Assembly: GCF_000237925.1 (NCBI RefSeq)
Contig: NW_017386021.1
Location: forward strand, 434,001 to 498,000
Direction of reading: 5' to 3'
DNA: 64,000 nt
Source of the DNA: Schistosoma mansoni
Taxonomy: Eukaryota > Platyhelminthes > Trematoda > Strigeidida > Schistosomatidae
Made by a program: the position numbers and the translations under genes
The notes under the pieces: generated by a model
What the model was told of the DNA's origin: nothing
What the model saw: the letters and a program-made list of their open reading frames with translations, nothing else
Databases searched by the model: none
Shown here: positions 47,300 to 61,400 of the stretch, one piece after another
Layout of the letters: each line of letters starts with the position of its first letter
How positions within the stretch are numbered: position 1 is the stretch's first letter

Positions 47300-50200
47300 T
47301 GCGTCTTCACCTTGCTGGTAGACAGCCACAATGGCAAATGTGACGACCACAATCATGACAAGGTTGAACGACTGTGTTGTAAATTTAACTGCCTTGATAA
47401 ACTAATCTCGCTCTAGTTACTTCAACCACAATATACACCCATCCATTTACTTGGAAACACAGTTCTTACGGACAGACAATTTATAAACGACCAAATGTAA
47501 CGTTGCGATTCAAGTGTCTTTCACATTCTGTACTTGTGCAGCACATATTCACTAATTTCTATTAATTCTCTCCTTAGAAGTTTTCATCATTCATACTTCC
47601 TCCTTAAAATTTCTCACATTTTAATTTTAGTCTGTCGATGATTATGAGCAGCAACAGCGTTGCCAACGGTACCTAAACCTAGACTCGAAGGAAGATTAAC
47701 AGAGGTAAAGGTCTTAATTTGAAATTTGATAATATGTCGAAAACCCCTGTTTCTATCGAGAGGATTATGAGAAAGCTGAAGACAATATAAGCTATTGCGC
47801 AAACCATGGATCACTCTACTCAAACAATAAAATTGAATCTCCAACTAAGTGGTCAGGATCATAATCATACCCATGTTCCTACTCCTAGCAAGACTGGCAA
47901 GCAAATCAGAAATGGGTAAAAAAAGCCTTACAAACCCCGTGATGCGGACTACTGAGCAAAAACAACGCTAAAAACGACCACTGTATACTCGTCACTCGTC
48001 AAAATCAGAAATTTAGCAGTTGGATGTAACTTATGTGATGGTTAGGTTCGCTGTCGCTGTGGTACTGCAGTGCCTAGGCAGTATTACGGGTCCATTTTTA
48101 GTAGCCTCTGTCTATGGTTGTGGTGCGTTTGCACACAATATCAAAAGCACCAACAGAACTGACACAAGAGAAGCATAAGACCCCACTGAAGGCGACCGTA
48201 TCATTCCCCATCAGTGTATCGAAGTCGACAAAGAGAGGCTTAGCAGTAGACGTGACTATGGGAGCCGTTACCTGGGCTTTCAAACCAATGGAATTACCGA
48301 CTGTAGCCAACGCCCCAGCATCTGTCAACAGAAAGGAGAGATGGGTGTAATAAATAATGTACAATCCTGTGAAAGAGTATCACTTCAGTTAAGCCATGTC
48401 GCCTGTATTAGGGCCAAAACGTAGCAAAAAACGAACTCCTCATCATTAAACGCAACTTTAGACTTTGCACGCATGGCAGAAGAAGTATTATTGATACCCT
48501 AGAGACCATCGGTTGACCGATACTCTCAAATCTGAGTAAGGCACAACGAACTGTGGGCCCTAATGGATGTCGTTAAAATATCAGAAGGCACCCAAGAACA
48601 AACCGAAATAGTATTCAGTGAGTGTCTGAGCAATAGTTGGTGGTCAATATGAAGCTCACGAACACCATATGCAACTGTGGCGTTGGGTATCACGTGGCAT
48701 AAACCCTCACATCACTACGACAAATTATTAAGGTCACCTTGTCCGCCACACTTCAGGATCATTGGATCTCCTCATCAGACGATTGTAAAGTTCATAAGCC
48801 GGTAGGACCTAGTTTAGGACCTTCAGGCCTGGTTAAACTCGAAGAGTAATCCCTGAAGTCACCTCAGACATGAGAGTCGGCCTATTTTGGTAAAACAATA
48901 GCAAAAATACACCGATTAGGTTTACCTTGATCAACAACCTATCGCACAGAACATAGAGACCTCCATCTCACTTACATTACAAACTTTACAACCTAAAAAC
49001 ACTCAGTGGCCAGTTTTCAAGGAGCGGATCATTCACGTTAATCGACATTGGCTTAAAAGCCTGAAGAAAAATACTGTTGTATGCCAGAATCAAGTGATGA
49101 AACGAACTATCAAATGCCTCACTATCAACATAGAGGGACTAAAGGGCTAACCAGGATATCTGAAGATTATAATCCTAACTGAAACACGGCTCTCATCAGA
49201 CATTGAGATAAAATTGTTATCATGTAAAGTATACAAAATAGGTGTAGTGGAGGTATACATGAACAGACACTTCAAAACCGTAACACCACTAAGTACCCGG
49301 TGTGACAGATTCGTGTTTGTGTAACTTCAGTGAGAATGGCACAAAGTACTTGATCCAAAGAATATACCTCTGAGCCTAGAAAAGTTACCAGGATGTTACC
49401 ACATCCGACCTTTAATCTTGAAACAGTACGAGGAAACCACCGTCATACAAGTATGTGACCTGTCCAGTCCCTCACTAAATTTACACCAGCTCCAGGAGAT
49501 TTACAGTAGGCCATTCTTTTTCTAATCTTTAGAGAGGGAGATAGAAAAGTCTGTTACAGACTAGTCGTTTTATTCCCAAAACTGTCAAAGGTAATGGAAA
49601 GACTGTTCAATGAACGAATCAGAGAAACAGTGGGTGAAAGCAGCACTCTTTGTCACAACCAGTTGGCTCACTCGCTTTATCCGCTTCGCTTCGTTTATCC
49701 GCTTCTTGTCGCGAGTGTCTGTTTGGATAAATAAGTGGTTGAAATTAATTCATCCAACGCAACCTGTATTTAGCTTCTTATTAATGCCGCCACATATACG
49801 GGGTTAGTCTGGAGAATATGCGGAGTTGAACGATGAATTTATGTTCATAGAACGTTCATACGTCCATAAAAATTGTGTTCATAGTGTCCAATATAGGTTT
49901 AAGAAAGGCAGGTCACGTGCCTCCAATCAACTCATAGCAATGGAAACCTGGACAAAATACTGGAACAATGTGATATGGGCTCATACGATATTACCTGACT
50001 TCGCAAAAGCCTTTAAAGTAATGACATAGGTACTTCCCGTGGTGAAGGTTGAAAAGATGAGATTCATCGATCCCTTTCTATCCTGGTTACGAAACTACTC
50101 AGAGAACAGCACGTTTCGCACCTAGGTAAATAGAGTGCGTGAGAGCTAGAGAGCTGTGACATCAGAAGTTTCACAAGGAACAAGTTAACTCGGGACACTA

Positions 50201-50760
50201 ACCTGTGTAGAAGATACGAAGATCTTGAGATTCATGAAAAACCAAAACGATTCACTTCAACTTCGACAGGATATAAAGGCAGTGAAAGTATATACAGTAA
50301 ACAATGCATTGAAACTTAATCTGTGGAAATGACATATTATGGGCATTCTGAGTGATCTCGGCCTAGTAACTACATAGACATTCGACTACCACCCTGGGGG
50401 TGCAAACAAGGCGGACGCAACCCTCCACTTTATGCGTGGACAACTTAGCGCAGTTACCACAGAGCTTTTCCCTACATGAGCATATTACCAGAATGCCACC
50501 ATCACCCTCCTCAGGGCAACCCTCGATAGACTGTACATCAAAGAGCAAACACTCAGGTACGAACCCACTTTTTATCATTAAGAGTTACCTTCATTTGAAA
50601 CTCTCTCTAGGCAGAAGTGACAACAGAACCTTCAGTGTATAGCTCAAAGAGAAGACCAGACAAGCATGTACTCACTAATGTTTTGACATCGTCACCTTGG
50701 ACTAGCTTTACCTGATCTATGTCTCATAACTTCCCTAGAGTCATCCTTATCACATATGTT
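47300..50760 (+). mobile_element. CR1-like LINE, heavily decayed
   Basis: The 5' part (47390-47880) resembles 7690-9060. RT traces follow: FREGDRKVCYRLVVLFPKLS and KVMERLFNERIRE (49530-49620), YRFKKGRSRASNQLIAMETW (49880-49950), LPDFAKAFKVM (near 50000) and QNDSLQLRQDIKAV (50240-50290). The 3' end reads ALPDLCLITSLESSLSHM near 50700-50755. The catalytic FADD box is not readable. About 170 bp at 49635-49810 with no LINE match sits between RT blocks and may be an insertion. Many stops and frame changes make it an old copy. Confidence 0.65.
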
Positions 50761-52095
50761 GTTAATCTATCACATTCTCACCAATTATCGTCCCTGTTTC
50801 CACCTTTATTCGTACCCATTAAGCCAAACAGTGGATTGTAGGTAAAGGACTTTGTCTCTATTCCGGGGACTTTGTGTATATGCAACTGCAAGACAGTGCC
50901 CAATGGATGATAATCTGGAAACGTCCATGAGGTGTATTTTGTCATGTATCATGGAACATGAAGTTGTCAGCCATTTCATACTACTTGGAACTTTATGTAA
51001 AAGAGTACTTCAGAAGTGCAGGTTTAACAGTTTTTGTCTTCATCTGTCAACAAAAAGCGACTTGTCAGATTGTATGATATCACAATGCAAGGGTATATTC
51101 ACGGCGTGAAAGACAAAATGCCAAAGCGTCGTCGAAGAAAATAGGGACATGTATGTACTGATTTGAAGTTATACCTATTTAATGCTGTCCCATAGATGAA
51201 GTGTTGAGTATTAGCGAACATAACCGTAAGTCATGCTTCAGGTCTAACAAATTACGGCACTCTGAAATCAGTGTAACTTTTGTGTTCAATAAATTTCGGA
51301 ATTCATAGGGAGATTATTTTGATTTGTACTAGTGACATTGCAGCTAAAGAAAGACTTCATCGTTGAAATATTTATGTTGAACTTAATTATTAGTAAAGCT
51401 TTTTCTTATCATATGCTGGATTTCAGACTTGAATGCAAAACTCCCGAACAAATGAAATGCATGTTATGTAAGCCTGTTTGATTTCTTATGGACTTATCAA
51501 TAATGATAGACTCCTTATTAATGACCCACTACCTGTGATTCCTTTTGCAAATCTCGGTAAATACTATTAGAACTCGGAACTTACAATGAGGATGCATAAC
51601 GATTGTTGCTCCAGCATCTATCTGTTATTAATATCCTAGTACAATGTGGTGTTTTTTCTTGTCAATAAATGTCGTTAACCATCTGACGTTTTTTAACATG
51701 TCTGATTACATTCGTCGTGTGGTCTGCTATGCAAACAGAGGCGAACAAAGGAGATATTTAAGATTAGACGAAGCGTGGATAATAAAATTTGTAATTAGAC
51801 GCATAGTGAAATTAAGCTAGTGTTTAGACGAAAAGTAGACAATTCGGTGTGTACTTGGACGAAACTTGAACAACTTAGCGACATTCCTGATAGAGAGCGA
51901 CAAAAAGGGAAAATTTCGCATTATCTCTTCATGGCAGGCGAAAAACCAATCATTCTGGCCCGTTTCTTCATTTTTTTACCCTTTATTTTCCAACGAAATA
52001 TACCCCTTATTTCCCCTTTATTAATTACATGGGGACTACCACACTTTAAGCATTAATAAAAACCTAAAACCGTAACGCAACAGCAAAAAACGACA
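50761..52095. other. Unassigned region
   Basis: No recognised gene. Around 51760-51870 a TTAGACGAA-like motif (once TTGGACGAA, once ending GCA) recurs four times at about 25-35 bp spacing. The frame 51820-52056 has no known domain. Confidence 0.4.
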
Positions 52096-52099
52096 GCCA

Positions 52100-54320
52100 G
52101 GGAAAATGAGCTCGTGACAAGGATATTGGACCTCTCAATTCTGGCTCCCCTGAGGAAAAGTGATCACACCGTCCTATCCTTTAGTTTTGTCAGCAAAACT
52201 GAGCTAAGATATCCCACCAACAACAGACGCTGGAATTTCAAACGGTTGAACGTGTTAGCTCCACATGACTATCTATTATAGGTGGATTGGGATGTTCACC
52301 CTCAACTTGAAGTGGATGCTCATTGGGATTTCTTACTGCACACGCTCTTATCTGCTACTAAGCATTCAGTTCCTCAAATGGTCCCAAAAAGCTACAAACA
52401 ACCTACACTCATCAAGAAGCACACTCGTCGTTCGCTTAGCCACAAAAGACACAGTTGGGCCGAATATAAACGAACTGACAACAACGGAGCGTACAGGCAA
52501 TACAAACATATAAGGAACATATGCAAAAAGGCAATAACAAAAGACAGGCTTCAGTACCAGACTAAGCTTATCGATAAATTTGTCTCCAATCTGAAAAGCC
52601 TATTCCGTTACGTAGCTTCACTTCGACAAGAAAAAACTGAAGTTTCCCAACTGCTAGGTCCTAATGGTCTGATCAATAACGAGTGATGCCGCTAATCTTT
52701 TGGCTGAACAATACTCTTAGACATTTCAGCCGACCCAAATCAACTATACTGATGAAAGCTTCACCTGCACCTGTAAAGGACTTTCCGGAGTGGACTTGAG
52801 TGCTGACCTGGTGCTCCGTAAACTGCAGCACCTAAGAAAAGACACTTCTCCCAGTCCGGATATGGTTCATTCTGCTATACTGAGGGAAGCAGCTTCAATC
52901 CTGGCATCACCACTTAGCGTGATGTTTTCACACTCGCTAAGCCGAGGCAAACTCCTGGAGATTTGGAAGCTGGCTCACATCACACCAATTTTCAAAGGAG
53001 GTGGACGCAGTGAACCCTCAAGCTACCGACCAGTGGCCCTTCTCTCCATACCTTCTAAAATTATAGAGTATCTAGTATACGACGGTATACACGAATACTT
53101 ATTATCCTTAAAGTTCTTCTCACCTCAACAGCATGGTTTCAGAAAGGGTCATTCTTGTATGACCAACCTGCTGACTGAGGTGGATAGATGGACAACCATC
53201 CTTGATCGCAAGGGGAAGGTTGACGTCATTTACCTTGATTTCTCAAAAGCTTTAGATAAGGCCAACCACATATGTCTTATCAATAAGCTTAGACGATTGG
53301 GTATCAAACCCCCTATGATTGACTGGCTCGCTTCATATCTAGAAAACCGACATTCTAAGTTCAATGTTAACTTCACTCTCTCTCAGGCTATGGAATGTCC
53401 TAGTGGGGTACCCCAGGGCTCAATACTGGGACCTCTTCCCTTCTTGATTTACATTGACGATCTTCCACAACAAGTTTCATCTGACTTATTGCTTTTTGCT
53501 GATGATGTGAAACTTTGGAGAGAGATACGTGACCAAAAGGAAACTCCTCTCTAGAAGTTTCCCAAGTCGAAAAAGATTTAGGAGTGTTGGTACCCTACTA
53601 CTTGAAGTCGTACGCTAACTGTGACAAAAAACGCCCTTCAAGCAAACCTTGCACTGGTAACATTGAAACGCATTTCTGGCCAGTTTGATGGTAGAAATTT
53701 CCACATTATCTTCAACAGTTTTATTCGTCCCCACTTAGAGTACGAAAACATAGTATTTCCTCCCTTTCTCCAAAAGGATAAGGACACTCTGGAACGTATC
53801 CAACGTAGAGCCGCGAAATCAGTTCGGGGACCCAAATTTAAACCTTACGAAGAGCGCCTCCAATCACTTAACCTTTACCCGTTAGAGTAAAGGCGTCCTA
53901 GAGGTGACCTTCTTATGACTTACAGTATCCTTAACACTTCTGGCCATCCCTTTAAACATCTTCTTAAGCTTGGTCACAACATTAACCTAAGAGGTAACAC
54001 CCAGAAACTGGAGACCCAACATAGCAGAACAGACTGTTGACAAAACTTCTACTCCGTAAGAGTTGTCAAATGCTGGAGTTCGCTGCCGATTGAGCTAGTC
54101 CAAGCGACTTCCCAGGAGTCCTTTAAGAGGAAACTTGACTTATTCTTAAGGACTAAGGATAACATTTTATTATGATTTACCAATTTCTTTTTTCTCCATT
54201 ATCGTCAATATACCTAGGTTCCTGCCTGAAGGTATTTGTGGTCCACTGCTACTAGACCCGGAAGCCCATTAAGCGAAAGCTTCTATTCCGTCCTCAACCA
54301 TTTGAACCACTTGAAGGCCC
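52100..54320 (+). mobile_element. CR1-clade LINE (SR1-like), 5'-truncated
   Basis: It begins inside the endonuclease C-terminus (LAPLRKSDHTVLSF, near 52140-52180). A linker with LIKKHTRRSLSHKRHSWAEY follows, then a 254-residue RT frame (52790-53554) with SPSPDMVHSAILREA, HITPIFKGGGRSEPSSYRPV, IYLDFSKALDKANH, PSGVPQGSILGPL and the catalytic LLLFADDVKLW. A break near 53555 precedes the post-RT part (53621-53890). The 3' UTR reaches about 54320. From 53036 on it is also part of inverted repeat A. Confidence 0.87.
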
Positions 54321-55161
54321 GTACAACCTTGAGTGTGGCAGTAATTTGATTAACTTTGACATTTGCTTGTCGTTTGGTTGCTGCTCCCAGGTCTAGAGTG
54401 TAGACCTTCTAACTATCCTTTTATTTACTTCTATCAGTTGTCAAATTATGATAATTAGAAGTAATGGGATTGATGTGCTAACTAAGAGTGTCCGTAATAA
54501 TGCAATTTAAGGCAGGTAGAACTAAATGAACACAAAAGAACATATTGTATTTGAAATTGGTAGTGGGGGGATGAATCAAGTACAAATAACACGGCCTAAA
54601 TAGGAATACAAATTTCTTTGGTCAGTTGTGCTTCTCCTTAGGTTCATCATCAATTATCCAATACACAGTTGGACAGACCAAAATATTATATGAGATATAC
54701 ATCTTAAGTATTAAAGATGGTTGTTAAACATTTTAATTGTCACCGTTTCTTGCTTGACGAAATATCCTATTTAAAGTTGTTGGCTTTAAATTATTTTTGC
54801 ATGCTTTTTTGACAGTTACGTAGGGAGTTTACAATTTAGCATCACTATGTTGTTCTTGCATTTTCCAAAAATTCACCGAAAATTCTCAATGGGACTGTCC
54901 CAAAATTTACTTAAAACCGGTTAATTTTATCCCGAAATTGGGAGCTTGCGATTGTTTTCAAGAGATTAGTCCCTGAACTTAGCACATTTCACAGGCTCGT
55001 TCATACGTAGTCCCTCTTGAATGTTCTCTGCACAGTTGTATTGCAGGTAATCACAAACACTAAATCACTTGATGTTCGTGTCCTCTTTCTATTATACGCC
55101 GCAGACTACTAGTTCAATGCTGCTGTCCCAACCATACAAGCTTTACTCAAGTGTTCCCATT
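53036..55161. repeat. Inverted repeat A, right arm
   Basis: Reverse complement of 16532-18657. Here the CR1 frame runs without interruption across the 53036 boundary, so this side keeps the parental CR1 context. At 55161 the sequence leaves the Penelope-linked text and enters unique sequence upstream of UNC-45. Confidence 0.9.
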
Positions 55162-55483
55162 TTTGCAATTGCTTCTCTTCTGGTGGAAATTGTGAATGGG
55201 ATTAATATGCGTCATTTGTCGTTTTTCCTTCCATATACATGCTCTTATCAGCTAAATAGCAACTATTCTAAGTCACTTGTAGATCCTGTATTTAATATCT
55301 AGCTTAGTTGATAAGACAGATGGGCACTGGGATAGTAGAAACAATGGAGATAAGTGCTTCCTTATTTAAAACTTTCGTTGTCTCTGACAGTTACGTACAT
55401 TTTGGACTTTCGGTTCGTGTTTTGCTAACGTTTTGTTAATTTCTACTTCATTTTCTCGTTATCATTCCATATCAAAGGCTGAT
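55162..55483 (+). promoter_or_regulatory. UNC-45 upstream region and 5' leader
   Basis: This is unique sequence between the inverted arm and the UNC-45 start. A pyrimidine-rich stretch (55410-55470) ends in ATCAAAG just before the ATG, a possible spliced-leader or 5' UTR acceptor. No clear TATA box was identified. Confidence 0.35.
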
Positions 55484-58400
55484 ATGAAAAACCTAATCGA
55501 ATTAAAAACTGAAGCTAATGAGCTTTTTAAAAAAGGTCTATACCGAGAAGCTATTGGCTTATATGACGAATGCCTTGGTTTATGTGGCTCTGACAAGAGC
55601 ATGAAGTTGGTGTTACAACGCAATAAAGCCCAATGTTTTTTAAACCTGGGAAACTTTAGTGACGCCCTGACGGCTGCCCTGGAAGGTTTGTTTTCTCTCA
55701 TATAGTTAGCTAATCACAATTAGCTCTTAGTATCTCTCCTGGTGATCCGAAGGCACTCTATCGTTGTGCACAAGCTTATGAAGGTAAAGGAATGTTAAAA
55801 GAAGCCCTAGAAACTGGAAGAAGGCTCATTCTAGTTGACCCTAGGAATAAAGCAGCTCAGGATCTGACTCACAAACTAGAAACTTCAGTCGCTTCGTACG
55901 TCGCAGAATCTGAAAGCCTTACAGGGAAACTAAAGAAGATGTTCGCCATCGTAAATGACAACTCGAGCTCTGCTGAAGAACTGGAAAAGGTAGGTTAAAA
56001 TTTCATCTGATCGTGTCATTAACCGTTAAAGGCTATAGTTAATTTATCTATCCTAATAAAAGAAAACCCGAAAGTTGCAAGTTCTATGATCTGGACAAAT
56101 CCCAGTTTTTCGAAGATCTATTCCGTTTGCAGGAACTCTAATCATAAGTTGACTATTGCTTGTCATCGTTTGTTAGCCCAGATCGTGGAAAATGAGCGAG
56201 ATTGGGTGAGTTTATCATTTAGTTTAACGTTAATGGTTATAAGTAAATATCTGGAAATCTAGGTATTATTGGATACGCATTAGGTTTATTGTGTGGTTAT
56301 CATCGTTTAGTCGTCGATAAGTTTAGTTGCATAACGTGATTTTCTTAATGATCCACTAAAAAGTGTTTCAAAATATTTCGGTAAAATATTTTGGTAAATC
56401 TGTGTGACCAGTTTTATGAAACACGATTTTTATTGTTGATTATCAAATACAAGAGCCGATAAACGGTAAACAAAAATTAAATTTGAGTCGTCCCCTTAGT
56501 AGTCTAGAAAAAGCAGTCAAACTGAAATGCTTCTGTAGTCCGCTTTTCCTCTCGAGATGCTCTCACATGGCCATGCGTATACAGTCACTGTCAGAGAAGT
56601 CCTACTCACTGTCTTCTCGCGGTGAGGGTGTTGTTTGCGAAATTGAGGGGACGAAAAACGAATGTCCGGCACTCTAACTGGGTTGGTGAATATGGAGGAT
56701 CCACCTGGAGGAGTTGGAAAACCCTGATTCTAAACCAATGGTGCACATAGACTCCAGGATCCTGAGGGAATAAATGGCGTATGAACCAATTATTGGTCGC
56801 CAGCTACCAGGGGACTGGATCTCCTGATATTGCTTCACTGACTTGTTGATTAGACCTTCAGGTCTGTTATGACTTGTGGACTTATGCCCTTACTAATGTA
56901 TACGACGTAATGATACAGCCAATTAGGCAGCAGTGATTTATCAATCAGACCAATGACGCATAAAACACATACGAGAAGTCTAGATTCCTTATTGGTTCTT
57001 CCCGCCTAGCCCTTTCTGTTGACCTCAAAACACCAATCTCAGCCTCCACAATATGAATAATGTATTCCAGACATAGTAAGTTTATATACAAAGTAAACAG
57101 ACCAAATCGTGTCAAAATAAAAAAATAACATCTGTACAAAATTTAGCCGAATGTGGCTGTGAATGTGGGAGATAGTAATTGATAGACTGGACATAACTCA
57201 AGAATGGCAAATCGTATAATAATAGTCTGTAGGTCAAAATAAAACTTATAATAAGAGAAACATGAATATAAATAGTTTAGTTGATTAAAAACTATACAAT
57301 AAAAATATGTAGAATTAGTTCAGAAATAGATCACAACAGCTACCATTCATTATTCTCATCGGGATATAACAAGGTCAAAGGCTCGGGGTGCGGCCCCTTT
57401 AGAAAACCACCTGCTTCGGTCTGGGTACCCGGGCAGTATCCTAGCCCTCACACATATCAATGATAACTGCTACTGGCCTCATTGTTATTGTGTGGCGCAT
57501 ATATATTTGGTGTCCAGTTGTACCAATGTTTATGTGTTCAAATGAAATAAAATGAAAGCGTTCGTTTAGCAAGGTTCTTTTTCTATGAGGTGGTCGCTAA
57601 TCTAACCTACAACCCTTCTTTTCCGGGCTTGGGACCAGTTGTAACCCTAAAATGTCTACGGGCAGAATTAAATACACCTTAAAAGAATGTATATATATAC
57701 TGTATGTATAATGTTATTATTTTAGATTCAAAACATTTTCTACTTTAGGGTCTTACCGTTTTACATGAACTTACACCACAGTATTTTGTAAACGGGATAT
57801 TTTCACGTAATCCTGAACATTCGCTGGAACGATGTCGATTTTTAAATGCTATATTGGAATCACTTACTCAATTGAAAGCTTATCATAGTGCTAAAGAAGC
57901 TGCAAGCGTTCGTAAGGAGATTGAAAGTAAAAAAGTAGCACCATGTTCTTACCCGAAATACAAAATTGGTAAGTCGATCTAGTAATTAGGAATATACAAG
58001 AGTAGTTTTATGTTTACCTGTTTTATATTTATGTGATTTAAACAGAAAGATGAACGTCACTCTATGTTACAAATAAGATAGTTTAGTGAATGTAAAGTTT
58101 CAGCGATACATTAATAATCACTCATTAAACTATTCATGTACACTACCTGATTCTATCTTTGTTAATCGATATTTTGACTATTCTGGTCCTAACTTTCAGA
58201 CCTCATATTCATACCTTTCTCTATCTACTTTTCTCAAGGTAATCAAGTATCTGTAATCAAAACCTAGTAGTGAAACTTGTCTTTAGTTACTAGGTTTGGA
58301 GAAAAAATCTAAATCATGCAGGTATATTTTCTTGGTAAAAACCAACAAATGTTCTGTTTACATTCAACAGTTTTTGTCGGTCGGTTTTTAAATGAGACAC

Positions 58401-61400
58401 ACGGTTAATGTATTTTACTATCAGGTGCGTATTTCTTGTGGATAGATTTTTATCATCATGTAACTCTTGGATAATCTATTAATTAGTTTAAGTAGGCGAA
58501 GTTGGAGAATTACTGAAGCTTTCATTCCAAGTCTTAAAAATTTCGGTTATCTAAAAAATTGTATTGTTTTCTTTAACTTAACCTTTACATACCACTTCCG
58601 TTCGATTCAGAAATATTTTCGAGTGAAAATATTTTTATAACGGGATTGAAAAAACTAACTAAACCTGTGTTTAACTCTGTGTTTAGTGAACAGATAAACA
58701 GTGAAATCTGGGTCTTGTGTTTTGTCTTATCTGGGACTCGCCAGCTGAATGTCTAATTGTTCCAATGACCTCTAGAAATGCTAACAATAAACATGGGCAG
58801 GCTATTTCGGAATACTTTTTTCTCTTTTAAACATAAGCTAAGAGATAAGCGCATGTTGTTGGTCTAGATTTGGTTATAATAATAATGATAACTGTTTTTC
58901 ATTGAAACCCTGAGCCGATCTAACTTGAACTTCTATAGCCACGTACCCATTAATGATTAGGAAATTTCCAGAGTTCAATCGAGAAGCCGTGACCAGTGGA
59001 GCTAAACCATGTCGGTTGTGAGGCAGCCATCCACCGAGGACAGTAAAGAATGGTTGCGCAATATCGTGGGTTGATTGGAGTTGGACATTAACACTGTTGG
59101 ACGCCAACTCAGTGGTTTAGAGGTTAAGTTGGCTCAGTTGTAATATATCTGGCCTTCATTCTCAATAATCTAGACAGTATATATAAATAACAACTTGGAA
59201 TCATTCACATTTTCAGTTTAACAATATGTTTACATTTTACAGATTCTACAGTTGAAAAGCCAGTAGAAGAAATTTTAACAAGTCTTCTTCGATCTGTAAA
59301 TAGCTATCGGTTATGCCCAAAAACTCGAGACTATATTTTGGAAATATTGGTTAGATATGTTCCATCTGATAAAGGTATTGGATGGTCACAGAAAATTTTT
59401 AAAATAGAAGGTATGTACTTCTGAATACTTTCATTTGGTTGTTTTTCATAATATTTCACCTTAAATTGACCTTATATAACAGTGGTTAAAAAGCAGTATT
59501 TCTTAGTTAAAATATGGTTTCTCCTGATTAGAAAGTTTATCTCTGTCAAAAATGTTTAAATTATTGTTTCAGTACAGAAAGGTCAGTACTGAAAAGTAAT
59601 ATCCTAATAAGCAAATAACATGTGAGGATAACCATCCTTCTACAATATTTAATAAAAGTGCTATATCAAGTATTTTCAATCATTTTTCCGTTCATTTAGT
59701 GTGTTAGTGCTGGTGTACAATTTTCACTGAGGACTTCGTATTGATTATCGATTACTATTTGTATGTGCCTTGTGTGAACACCCTACTGTAGCACATCCGA
59801 AATTAGCAAATGAAAGAAGCAAATAAAGTTAAAGATAGAGTTTGAAATGAGATCCCCAGTGGGAATTGTTCTCTTATATACAGAAATCACTTACTATAAA
59901 GGAACAGAAAAGTGACAGATATTACACACATAGTAAACACTGAAACGCAAATGTTCTACTAATTCACGGACACGTATCCTATCCTCAAATAACTGACTTC
60001 TCCGATGTTGTTGATGCTATTTACTATTGGTTTGTTTTTACGATTCATTCAGCACAAACATTGTACATCAAGAGATGCAACATAAAACAGTGTAATGTCA
60101 CTTCAGAGAATGAAAGAAATGAAACGACACAGGTAACATGTAGGAAGACAACGTTACTATTCCTTATAATCTTTCTGATCAAAGGCAAAGCCTCATAATC
60201 TAACTAGTTCGTTTGATTCTAGAACATATCTGAAGTCATGTAAAGCAGTATAATATATGGGACCACCATTCAGGGCCTCGTGATCCACTTACGTTTCCCA
60301 TTTACCGGCTCGTTTAATGAAATCTATTCAACTGTATGTGTATGGATGACTTGATAGGAATTCGGCTTGTTTGTCCATACTTTAATTTATCTCTTAACAA
60401 AACACCAACATTAGTTAGATTGCATGAGTGTGCTATAATTTGCCTAGATGAGCGCATATAAAACATAATTTTGAAATCGAACTCCAAGATTAGCAATACT
60501 ATTGTGTTTTCTACAGCATAAATCAGCAGCTAAGCTTTTCATAACCTTGTCTAAGCCTCTTCGTCAACGTTTAAACTTTACAGTTGTCAAGTTTAACCTA
60601 TATGGATTTCATATCACTTTTCTTTGTGAAAAGGAAAGTCTTGAATAAAGAATTTCACTTTTTAATAAATCATTTAATGATATCACTTATCCATATGATT
60701 CTTTATACTTTTGAATAGTTCACGAAGCGTTCTATATAAAGTAACTTTATGCATTTGTATATAGAATTTTTCTCTTCATTTTTTGTTTCAAGGTGTTATC
60801 GATTCTTTACTAGAGGTAGCTTGTGCAAGTGGAATAACTTCATTAAAAAATTGGCGTTCATCTCGTATTAATAAACATAGAAATAATGAACTAATTTCTA
60901 ATAAACATGAAACATCATGTCAAAATTCACCAGATGGAATTCGTTTAGCCACTACAAGTGATACACGTATGACTGTAGCTTGTTTATTAGCTAAGATATG
61001 GGATGATTTAACTTCAGACAAAAGTCGAGATGAATACACTAAAATATGCAAAGATTTTATCATGTAAGTAAAACTATTCATTATTTTTATGAATTAATTA
61101 TGTATCTAACATTTTTATCTAAATGGGAAGTTTGTTTGAGTTGATATATAATGTTATAAATTAATATCATCAAATGAGAAATCATTGGAAACTAGCGCTC
61201 ATCGAATAATTGTTTCTTCCTAGTATGAAACCATCAGGACTCACAACGTCAGCAGAGGTTGAATGCATAATTTTCATATCTGGCAACCAGTGCATTGCCT
61301 TCGAACTATTAACTTGATATCTAGTGGTCTGAATTTCTAACTTTATTCAATTTTTTTTTCATTGAAATCATGAACCGACCAATGTTAAACAAACATTAGA

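Noticed and set aside
49610-49807. Plus-strand frame of 65 codons as a gene
   Set aside because: It begins in the CR1-like RT (MNESEKQ is an off-frame reading of NERIRE) and continues into an unassigned insertion.
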